Below, piece by piece: positions 57,644-64,000 of a stretch of DNA of 64,000 nt (positions are counted from its first letter, which is position 1; each line of letters opens with the position of its first letter). The notes under the pieces were generated by a model. The model had not been told where the DNA came from. It was given only the letters and a program-made list of their open reading frames with translations, and searched no databases. Position numbers and translations under genes: made by a program. The DNA is from Halorhabdus sp. BNX81 (GTDB lineage: Archaea; Halobacteriota; Halobacteria; Halobacteriales; Haloarculaceae): NCBI RefSeq assembly GCF_029229925.1, contig NZ_CP107254.1, positions 930,001-994,000 of the forward strand. Reading direction: 5' to 3'.

Positions 57644-57988
57644 TCAGATCCATGGATCGAGTTCTTCGTGGCCGCCGAACACATCTCGGTTCGGATACGT
57701 ATCGACCATCGAAATAAGACCAGCCGCAACCAGATACGCAGGCATCGTATCGTCGTAGAGCAAAACGATACTAGCGTGAGCCCCTGGCGGTAACCCACCG
57801 AAGTCTTTCACATCACTCGTCACAATAATCAGTTGGTTGTCCCGTGCGTACGGGAGAATATCTTCCTCGTCGTCAGCACCCTGCCAAAGGGCATCGCGGA
57901 CGTGCTCGGCGTGAATCCCTTCCTTTTCCAGATACGTTGCTGTCTTTGGATCGATATTCTCGTCGAGGAGGAACTGCCACCCAGTCAT
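57644..57988 (-). CDS. DUF5615 PIN-like toxin candidate
   Basis: 114 residues. The PIN-like pattern is FLLDENIDPKTATYLEKEGI at the start and DILPYARDNQLIIVTSDVKDF in the middle, with Asp residues suited to metal binding and RNA cleavage. Together with the DUF433-type gene just upstream (1 bp between stop and start) it forms a typical toxin-antitoxin-like pair. The start MTGWQFLL at 57988 is chosen over an upstream ATG that overlaps the antitoxin gene. Confidence 0.85.
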   Translation of the reverse strand: MTGWQFLLDENIDPKTATYLEKEGIHAEHVRDALWQGADDEEDILPYARDNQLIIVTSDVKDFGGLPPGAHASIVLLYDDTMPAYLVAAGLISMVDTYPNRDVFGGHEELDPWI

Positions 57989-57989
57989 C

Positions 57990-58283
57990 TCAGGCAGTGT
58001 CCGGGTCAACACCCTCGGGTCGGACGATCGACTCGCGGAAGTCTTCCATGGCGTCGTCACGTTCCTGCTCTACGGTACGCATTTCTCGCGGGTGGTCGTG
58101 ATAGTACGCCAGCGCGTGATAGATGTCGGCCACATCGAGATCGTACCGATCCGCAATCGCTTCGGGAGCTTCACTGCGTTCTTCGACGAGGCCGTACACC
58201 TGACGGACGCTGATTCGTCTCCCGTGGATATGAGGTTCACTCATGAGATCGCGGGCGACCCGCCGGGTGTCTCTCTCAGCCAT
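57990..58283 (-). CDS. DUF433 antitoxin candidate
   Basis: 97 residues. The DUF433 helix-turn-helix pattern is PHIHGRRISVRQVYGLVEE, then PEAIADRYDLDVADIYHALAYYHDHP. DUF433 proteins commonly neutralise DUF5615/PIN-like toxins and bind their own promoter. First gene of the pair. An AT-rich stretch (aatagtgtgaact) precedes its ATG. Confidence 0.87.
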   Translation of the reverse strand: MAERDTRRVARDLMSEPHIHGRRISVRQVYGLVEERSEAPEAIADRYDLDVADIYHALAYYHDHPREMRTVEQERDDAMEDFRESIVRPEGVDPDTA

Positions 58284-58838
58284 ATCTAATAGTGTGAACT
58301 ACTCCCGCAAAAACGTACTGTTGATTGGAAAGAGTGTGTATCGAGTTGTTACGGACATACCCAATGCGGATTAAGGCATTTCACTACTGGAGCCGTCGAA
58401 AACGTCGGATACGGGACCAAAGAGAGTTCGAAACATTTTGGTCGAGCTTTTGCAAGCGAGCGACGCAGTCGCTCGCGCAGTAAAAGGTCGTAATGTACGC
58501 CCGGAACACTAACGACCGGCCTCATCCCTGGCGGCGTGCCGGGTTGGCCGGGAAACCCTCGTGCCGGGCGGGAGATCCCGCCAGGGATCTCCGAATGCGC
58601 GACCGGCGGTAGCCGGGAGCGCGGGGGACACCGTTCGGTGTCCCCGGATGCCGAGACGGCGAAGCCGTCGAGGCGGGAGATCCCGTCAGGGATCGCCGAG
58701 CGTCATGACGGCGAAGCCGTCGAAATATCACGTGCCCGGGTTCGCCGCGCGGTCATCGCACCCCTGTGGGTACACTCGGGCGGGGACTGAGGCACGTGTA
58801 CTCGACTTACCACCGCATGGAGTAAAGCCCTTCGCGCT
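58284..58838. other. 555-bp intergenic region packed with small palindromes
   Basis: No gene seen. Besides dispersed copy B it has stems gcggga ga tcccgc (58568-58581), ggggacaccg tt cggtgtcccc (58624-58645) and two copies of gacggc gaa gccgtc (58655-58669, 58707-58721). A 26-nt unit of related sequence occurs at 58569 and 58674. The pattern is REP-like. Confidence 0.75.
58436..58511 (+). repeat. Dispersed intergenic element, copy B
   Basis: Begins ttttggtcgagcttttgcaa (58436) and ends in the 25-nt tag (58487-58511), one mismatch from copy A. A single 7-bp hairpin lies between (gagcgac gca gtcgctc). Confidence 0.8.
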
Positions 58839-59399
58839 TTAGACATCTCGGCAGTCATTACAGAGTAGCTGTCCGTTAAACGACACGAGGTCGCTGGTCA
58901 GCGCCCCGCATCGTTCACAGATTCCCTGATTGGAGTAGCCGGCATCCGTTTCGGCAGTCCCTTCGGTTCTTGCGGGTTCGAGATTGCCGTTGTTGGGCTC
59001 TGCATCTCGACTGAGTGCAACGGCGCGTACCAGGTCGTCTTTGGTGATGACCCCGGCGACGTCATCACTTTCGTCGGTGGCGATCAGCAATGAGACGGAA
59101 CTCGAAAGCAACTGATCGGCGGCCGATTCGATGTGATCGTCGATGTCGATACGCGGGACCGTCGCGTCCATCGCGTCCCGAACCGTGGCAGACTCCGGAT
59201 CTTCCGTCTCCAGTAGCTGCTCAAGTACGTCCCCGGTAGACACTGTTCCGACGGGATCGTTCCCCCGCAGTACGACAGCACCGTCGGTGCGTTCCTGTTG
59301 TAGCAAGCGCCCGGTCTCTATTGCCCCATCGGACTCGCTGACGCCGACGTATTCTCTCGTCATCACCTCCCGCACACTGTTCGACCCATTCATACCCAT
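58839..59399 (-). CDS. CBS-pair protein with C-terminal zinc ribbon
   Basis: About 186 residues. Two CBS motifs cover residues 8-130 (VREVMTREYVGVSE, DPVGTVSTGDVLEQ, DDVAGVITKDDLVR). A four-Cys zinc ribbon closes the chain (CERCGAL, CNDC). CBS pairs bind adenosyl ligands; the ribbon suggests protein or nucleic-acid contact. Three close in-frame starts (59402 GTG, 59399, 59393) cannot be separated by eye; 59399 is used. Confidence 0.85.
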   Translation of the reverse strand: MGMNGSNSVREVMTREYVGVSESDGAIETGRLLQQERTDGAVVLRGNDPVGTVSTGDVLEQLLETEDPESATVRDAMDATVPRIDIDDHIESAADQLLSSSVSLLIATDESDDVAGVITKDDLVRAVALSRDAEPNNGNLEPARTEGTAETDAGYSNQGICERCGALTSDLVSFNGQLLCNDCRDV

Positions 59400-59609
59400 C
59401 ACTTTGCTACGTTGACTCTAAAAGATACCTGCGCCACGTTTAAGTCAAGAGAGACCATATGTCAGAGGTTACCACCCATACAACGCCACCGATCTTTCGG
59501 AAGCGGGGTCCTGTTCGGGCTGGATTTCGCGATCTACAATTCGATGTTTAGCGGGCCGTGCGAGGTTACAGAAGGGTACTGACCGGCGCGAATCAACTCC
59601 CTTCCCAAG

Positions 59610-59906
59610 TCAGGCGTGCTCACGTTCAAGGGGCCAGTAGTCGGCCTCGCGCATCGCCTCGCCGACGGCCGTGTGGAACGCGGGGAAGTCCTCGAACTCG
59701 GCGGCCTCGACGTGTTCGAAGATGTCGGCCACACTGACGACCTGTTCGTGATCGATCCGAACAGGGTGGTCGCCGTAGGTTTCGAGGAACGCGTCGGTCG
59801 AGACGGGAAAGTCCTCGGCGTCGAGTTTCTTTGCGATGATCGCCTGTCCGTACTTGCGTCGCCCCTCGCTTCCCGCGTCGCCGTCGGGATCATGCGGCCA
59901 GTCCAT
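59610..59906 (-). CDS. Conserved haloarchaeal hypothetical (possibly DUF5785)
   Basis: 98 residues (MDWPHDPDGDAGSEG ...). The N-terminal block and KYGQAIIAKKLDAEDFPVS look like a widely kept haloarchaeal family that I recall as DUF5785. Acidic and soluble. It is divergent from egsA. Function unknown. The start at 59906 is chosen over an ATG nine codons upstream. Confidence 0.7.
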   Translation of the reverse strand: MDWPHDPDGDAGSEGRRKYGQAIIAKKLDAEDFPVSTDAFLETYGDHPVRIDHEQVVSVADIFEHVEAAEFEDFPAFHTAVGEAMREADYWPLEREHA

Positions 59907-60087
59907 ATGCGAACACTCGACCGGTTCGGACAAAAGGATTGTGTGGGCTCACAGTCCGGCCACAAATGCAGTGTTTACCACGCGGTAGTCCGGGGGAGTC
60001 CTGCGGGGGCGACGTTCAATCTCCGGGCGGTACCGGCATGAAGACCGACCGCAAAAGATTATCAGTCCTGCCGGCGAGGGTGGTGAT

Positions 60088-61146
60088 ATGTTCGAGAAGT
60101 CGACGTGGATCCGATTGCCCCGGAACGTCCTCGTCGGACACGATGTCCTCGATCGGACTGTCGAGGCTGTCGAGGAACTCCACCTTACGGGCAGACCGCT
60201 GATCGTGACCGGCGAGATTCCGCGCGAAGTGGCCGGCAACGCCGTTCGCGAGCAGTTCGCAAACCGCGGCCACGAACCGGCGGAGGTCCTCGTCGACGAG
60301 GCGAGTTTCGCGGCCGTCCAGCGCGTGATCGACGCCGCAGAGGACGCCGACGCGGATTACCTGATCGGCGTCGGCGGGGGCAAACCGATCGACCTCACGA
60401 AGATGGCCGCCGACGAACTGGGCGTGGGCTTCGTCTCGGTTCCGACGGCCGCCAGCCACGACGGCATCGTCAGCGGGCGCGCGTCGGTCCCCGAGGGGAC
60501 CACGCGTCATAGCGTCGCCGCAAACCCGCCGGTCGCCGTCGTCGCTGACACGGGGATCATCGCCGACGCACCCTGGCGACTCACCACGGCCGGGTGTGCC
60601 GACATCATCTCGAATTACACTGCCGTCAAGGACTGGGAGCTCGCGCGTCGACTGCAGGACGTCACCTACTCGGAGTACGGCGGCGCACTCTCTCGGATGA
60701 CCGCCGAACTCCTGGTCGAGCACGCCGGCTCGATCAAGCAGGGTCTCGAGGAGTCGGCCTGGATCGTCGTCAAGGCGCTGGTCTCCTCCGGGGTCGCCAT
60801 GTCGATCGCCGGCAGCTCCCGGCCGGCATCGGGTGCCGAGCACCTCTTCTCCCACCAGCTCGATCGACTGGTTCCGGACGCGGCGCTGCACGGACACCAG
60901 GTCGGCGTCGGCTCGATCATGATCGAGTACCTCCACAGCGGCGAGCACGGCGAGTGGCGGGACATCCGTGACGCGCTGGCGGCGATCGGTGCGCCAACGA
61001 CGGCAGCCGAACTCGGCATCGACGCGGCGACCGTGATCGAGGCGTTGACCACCGCTCACGAGATCCGCGACCGATATACGATCCTCGGCAACGGGATGAG
61101 CGAACCCGCTGCCCGCGAGGCGGCCGAAGTCACTGGCGTCATCTGA
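60088..61146 (+). CDS. egsA: sn-Glycerol-1-phosphate dehydrogenase
   Basis: 352 residues. It reduces dihydroxyacetone phosphate to G1P, the archaeal lipid backbone with defining stereochemistry. The NAD(P) site is GVGGGKPIDLTKMAA and the zinc site lies around ASHDGIVSGRAS, with His ligands in ASGAEHLFSHQLD and ALHGHQVGVG. Length is normal. The ATG follows a short AT patch (aaaagattatcag). Confidence 0.95.
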   Translation: MFEKSTWIRLPRNVLVGHDVLDRTVEAVEELHLTGRPLIVTGEIPREVAGNAVREQFANRGHEPAEVLVDEASFAAVQRVIDAAEDADADYLIGVGGGKPIDLTKMAADELGVGFVSVPTAASHDGIVSGRASVPEGTTRHSVAANPPVAVVADTGIIADAPWRLTTAGCADIISNYTAVKDWELARRLQDVTYSEYGGALSRMTAELLVEHAGSIKQGLEESAWIVVKALVSSGVAMSIAGSSRPASGAEHLFSHQLDRLVPDAALHGHQVGVGSIMIEYLHSGEHGEWRDIRDALAAIGAPTTAAELGIDAATVIEALTTAHEIRDRYTILGNGMSEPAAREAAEVTGVI

Positions 61147-61167
61147 CCCGCCGGTGAAGACGGGGCC

Positions 61168-61172
61168 TTTTT
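61168..61172 (+). terminator. T-run after egsA
   Basis: The string ggcctttttg lies 22 bp after the egsA stop, typical of archaeal U-tract termination. It is followed at once by the start region of the glycosyltransferase, which may still be served by readthrough. Confidence 0.4.
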
Positions 61173-61197
61173 GACACCCCGCGTACTCATCGCGGGT

Positions 61198-62256
61198 ATG
61201 CGGGTCGCCTTTGTCTCGATGCGGACGGTCCGTCATCGGGACACGGATGGGAACCGTCGGCTGGAACGTCTCGCAGGCAGCCTCGCCGACCGCGGCCACG
61301 ACGTGACCGTCTTCTGTGCGGCCTGGTGGGACGACCCGGCCGATCGCCGGGAGGTAGACGGCGTCACCTACCGCGCGGTGACCGTCGCGCCCGCTCGCGC
61401 CTCCTTCGGTGCGCGTCTCCCCGTCTTGCTCGCGCGATATCGCCCGGACGTCATTCACGCTCGCCTGTATCCACTGGCAGGGGTGTTCGCCGCAAGCGCG
61501 GGTGGGACGCTCGCGCGTGCACCGCTGGTGATCGACTATTATGGTGACGAGGGGCTCTCGGAGTCTCGTCCTCTCAGGCAGGCGTTCCGTGAGGCAACGA
61601 CGGTGATCACGCCGTCGGAACTCGTCAGGACCCGCGTCCGGGAGCAGGGAATCCCGGACGAACGAACGACAGTGATCCCGGACGCGATCGACTTCTCGCT
61701 GGTTTCCGAGACGGTACCTGCCGAGGAGACCGACGTCGCCTTCGCCCACCGACTCGACGACTCGGCCAACGTCGAGAGCCTGTTGCTCGCGCTGGCGGAA
61801 TTGCGCAATCGGGACTGGAGCGCGACCATCATCGGTGACGGCCCGCTGCGAGCCGACTACGAACGCCAGGCTGCGGACCTCCGGATCGACGACCGGATCA
61901 CCTTCGCCGGCGAGTGTTCCCGTGCCGAGCGCGTCGCGATCTACCGCGGTGCCCACACCTTCGTCCAGACCGCCTATCGCGAACACTTCGCCCGCGAGTT
62001 GCTCTGGGCGCTCGCGGCAGGGTGCGTCGGCATCGTCGAGTACCAGGCCGAATCGAGCGCCCACGAGTTGATCGAGAACCATCCGCGGAGTTTCCACGTG
62101 ACCGATCCTCAGGAACTCGCCGATGCGATCGTCTCGGCCGGCGACATCGAGCGACGGACGATCGACGACGCCTTCGAATCCTACGACAACGACGCGATCC
62201 TGGAGTCGTATCTCGACCTTTATCGCCGAGTGCAGGAGTCTCACGGGTTGTTCTGA
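61198..62256 (+). CDS. Family 4 glycosyltransferase
   Basis: 352 residues, GT-B fold. The N-terminal half binds acceptor (MRVAFVSMRTVRHRDTDGNRR, VIHARLYPLAGVF) and the C-terminal half binds nucleotide sugar (FAHRLDDSANV, TIIGDGPLRADYE, AHTFVQTAYREHFARELLWALAAGCVGIVEY with the EX7E-like Glu). It probably transfers a sugar onto a lipid or polysaccharide. A small inverted repeat (cccgcg/cgcggg) lies just before the ATG. Confidence 0.88.
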   Translation: MRVAFVSMRTVRHRDTDGNRRLERLAGSLADRGHDVTVFCAAWWDDPADRREVDGVTYRAVTVAPARASFGARLPVLLARYRPDVIHARLYPLAGVFAASAGGTLARAPLVIDYYGDEGLSESRPLRQAFREATTVITPSELVRTRVREQGIPDERTTVIPDAIDFSLVSETVPAEETDVAFAHRLDDSANVESLLLALAELRNRDWSATIIGDGPLRADYERQAADLRIDDRITFAGECSRAERVAIYRGAHTFVQTAYREHFARELLWALAAGCVGIVEYQAESSAHELIENHPRSFHVTDPQELADAIVSAGDIERRTIDDAFESYDNDAILESYLDLYRRVQESHGLF

Positions 62257-62411
62257 CGTCGGTTACGGTTGCTATAGGTCCGATATCGCTTGGAGAACGA
62301 TCGAGCCGTTTGTTTCAGGCCGCATATCTTGTACAGGTGGTTGCTCAGACTTCCCTGGCCGAATCGTCACAGCCAGACAAAGTATTTACCGAAGGCAGAT
62401 TTTGAATCAAT

Positions 62412-62795
62412 ATGGTAGGTCCCCTTTCACGAAGAGAGTACCTCCATTTATCAGGAGTAGCAGCGGTAGCCTTTTCGGGTTGTCTCGGGTTTGAGAATAA
62501 CGATGTACCTGACTTAGCGATTTACAACTACCGGAATCAGGAAAGTACAATTACCACGGTGGTTACTCGACTTTCCGACAACCGGGAGATCCTAAACAAT
62601 ACCATCACGATACCGAAAGATGGCAATCACGCATACGAAAATCCAATCAACAGCGAAGGGCTACATCAAATTCGGGTGTCCATTGAGGACGGCCACGAAG
62701 ACCAGTATGAATGGAACACCCCCTCGGATGAAGCAAATGGCCTTCATATTACGATATATGAGGGAAATATAGAATTTAGTGAGGTTGTGGCGTGA
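62412..62795 (+). CDS. Small Tat-type lipoprotein, AT-rich
   Basis: 127 residues. N-terminal SRREYLHLSGVAAVAFSGC has RR at residues 7-8 and a lipobox ending at Cys24. The rest is a beta-rich domain (IYNYRNQESTITTVVTRL, HQIRVSIEDGHEDQYEW), like other short haloarchaeal Ig-like lipoproteins. Lower GC than its neighbours suggests horizontal gain. Function unknown. Confidence 0.75.
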   Translation: MVGPLSRREYLHLSGVAAVAFSGCLGFENNDVPDLAIYNYRNQESTITTVVTRLSDNREILNNTITIPKDGNHAYENPINSEGLHQIRVSIEDGHEDQYEWNTPSDEANGLHITIYEGNIEFSEVVA

Positions 62796-62979
62796 TTTCA
62801 CAGTCCTGACCGGAAGCTCGGCTTGAGAGTGGACAAATTTGACACCATCCTCAAACTCACTTATTGCTGAGGTAGCCGAGTGGTACGCGAGGCTCTGTAC
62901 CCGCCGATTCATCGACTGTCTGGGTGAGAAAATAATGTAGGGATTTCGATACGTTTCCCTTCACAGATATCTCACCGGA

Positions 62980-64000
62980 TCAATCCTCAAACGATCCGGG
63001 ATCGTCCGCTGCCTCCACGATGTCGACCGCTGCGACGTTCGCCGCCACGTCGTGCACCCGGATCACGTCCGCACCGCGCTCCGCGGCGAGTGCCGTCGCC
63101 GCCACCGTGGGCTCGTAACGCTCATCCGGGCCTCGATCGATCATCTCGAACATCGACTTGTGCGAGTGGCCGACCAGCAGCGGACAGCCGAGCGCTTCGA
63201 ACTCTCCGAGGCGATCGAGAACTTCGAAGTTCTCGGCGTCGGTCTTCCCGAAGCCCAGGCCGGGATCGACGAGGATCTGAGAGCGATCCAGACCGGCCTT
63301 CTCGGCGAGCAGGACACGCTCGGTCAACTCCTCGATGACGTCCTCGACCACGTCGTCGTAGTGGACCTCGTGGTCTGGATCGACCGGCGTGTCGATGGAG
63401 TGCATCACGACGATCGGGACGTCGTGTTCGGCGGCGAGGTGAGCCATCGCCGGGTCGTCGAGCCCGGTGACGTCGTTGAGGATGTCCGCGCCGGCCGCCA
63501 GGGCGGCCTCGGCGACGTCGACCTTCCGGGTGTCGATCGAGATAGTCATGTCCTCGCTTGCGAGGCGCTCGATCACTGGAACGACCCGATCGCGTTCCTC
63601 CTCGACTGGGACTGGGTCGGCTCCGGGGCGGGTGCTCTCGCCGCCGACGTCGACGATGTCGACGCCCGCCGCGATCATCTCCTCGGCGCGCTCGATCGCC
63701 TCGTCGACGGCGTTGTGCTCGCCGCCGTCGTGGAAGCTGTCGGGCGTGACGTTCAGGATGCCCATGACCGCGGTGCCATCCTCCCAGGGGTAGCCGCGCT
63801 CGTCCGGCGCGACGCCGATCTCGAGGGATTCTCTGATCTCGTCGGCAAAGGGCGAGAGGCCGTAGGGCTGGCCGTCGAGCTTCCCGGCGAGGCGCTTGAA
63901 CTGCGCGAGCGTGCCCATCATGACGGCGTCGACGTGCTCGCGATCCTGGTCCCCGAGGCCGGAGACCGCACACTCCCCGCCGAGCGAGAGCAGCTCCTCT
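62980..64000 (-). CDS. folP: Dihydropteroate synthase domain, probably part of a FolC-FolP fusion (5' end outside window)
   Basis: The DHPS domain is clear: VMGILNVTPDSFHDGG, VDVGGESTRPGADP, SIDTRKVDVAEAAL, ADILNDVTG, ILVDPGLGFGK and VLVGHSHKS. The reading frame stays open without a stop from the ATG at 63921 to the right edge (ELLSLGGECAVSGLGDQDRE ...), and that stretch looks coding. In many haloarchaea DHPS is fused behind folylpolyglutamate synthase, so the start is probably beyond the window. It catalyses pterin-pABA condensation for folate. Confidence 0.88.
   Translation of the reverse strand, partial: EELLSLGGECAVSGLGDQDREHVDAVMMGTLAQFKRLAGKLDGQPYGLSPFADEIRESLEIGVAPDERGYPWEDGTAVMGILNVTPDSFHDGGEHNAVDEAIERAEEMIAAGVDIVDVGGESTRPGADPVPVEEERDRVVPVIERLASEDMTISIDTRKVDVAEAALAAGADILNDVTGLDDPAMAHLAAEHDVPIVVMHSIDTPVDPDHEVHYDDVVEDVIEELTERVLLAEKAGLDRSQILVDPGLGFGKTDAENFEVLDRLGEFEALGCPLLVGHSHKSMFEMIDRGPDERYEPTVAATALAAERGADVIRVHDVAANVAAVDIVEAADDPGSFED

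Noticed and set aside
62870-62960. tRNA-like 5' half (gaggtagccgagtggtacgcg)
   Set aside because: The start resembles a Ser/Leu-type tRNA D-arm, but no matching anticodon stem, T-arm or acceptor 3' strand follows. At best a tRNA fragment.

Overview
The window is a high-GC piece of a halophilic archaeal (class Halobacteria) chromosome. The basis is the acidic proteome, twin-arginine secretion of extracytoplasmic proteins, archaeal information genes (aIF5A, CDC48, deoxyhypusine synthase), archaeal lipid synthesis (glycerol-1-phosphate dehydrogenase), haloarchaeal GshA and CspA, AT-rich TATA boxes with short or absent leaders, and tightly overlapping genes. A beta-1,3-glucanase, an oligosaccharide/peptide-type ABC importer and two [NiFe] hydrogenases suggest a saccharolytic, possibly fermentative, Halorhabdus-like lineage. 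The genus is an inference. No rRNA, convincing tRNA, CRISPR array or intact IS element was seen.

Layout. 0-12 kb: deoxyhypusine synthase (cut by the left edge), a SprT-like metalloprotease, a secreted GH81 glucanase with binding modules, a Nif3-like protein, a PQQ-propeller lipoprotein, agmatinase-aIF5A, a UbiB-like kinase, Hsp20 and a HEAT protein. 12-19 kb: a four-gene Dpp/Opp-type importer. 19-26 kb: small membrane proteins, CspA, a UbiA/lycopene-cyclase fusion divergent from a DASH photolyase/cryptochrome, a carboxylesterase and pyruvoyl arginine decarboxylase. 26.6-31.1 kb: a cytoplasmic NAD(P)-linked [NiFe] hydrogenase operon (beta, gamma, delta, alpha) with its protease. 31-49 kb: mostly housekeeping genes (CBS-HPF protein, GshA, CDC48, MetX-MetY, aminotransferase, alcohol dehydrogenase, LigA, pirin), with a Fic protein beside a decayed VapBC-like locus. 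49-57 kb: a Tat-exported group 1-type [NiFe] hydrogenase operon between two paralogous ABC exporter cassettes, plus an HTH/membrane-protein pair. 57-59 kb: palindrome-rich intergenic DNA enclosing a DUF433/DUF5615-type toxin-antitoxin pair. 59-64 kb: CBS-zinc-ribbon protein, egsA, a glycosyltransferase, a lipoprotein and dihydropteroate synthase (cut by the right edge).

How the genes may work together. Arginine decarboxylase, agmatinase, aIF5A and deoxyhypusine synthase form a probable agmatine-to-deoxyhypusine route for modifying aIF5A. The two hydrogenases could link cytoplasmic NAD(P)H disposal as H2 to outside H2 oxidation. Each has an odd small subunit: the cytoplasmic one has Asp in place of a proximal-cluster Cys, and the exported one lacks the whole C-terminal FeS domain and carries a 17-residue Arg/Ser repeat tail instead.
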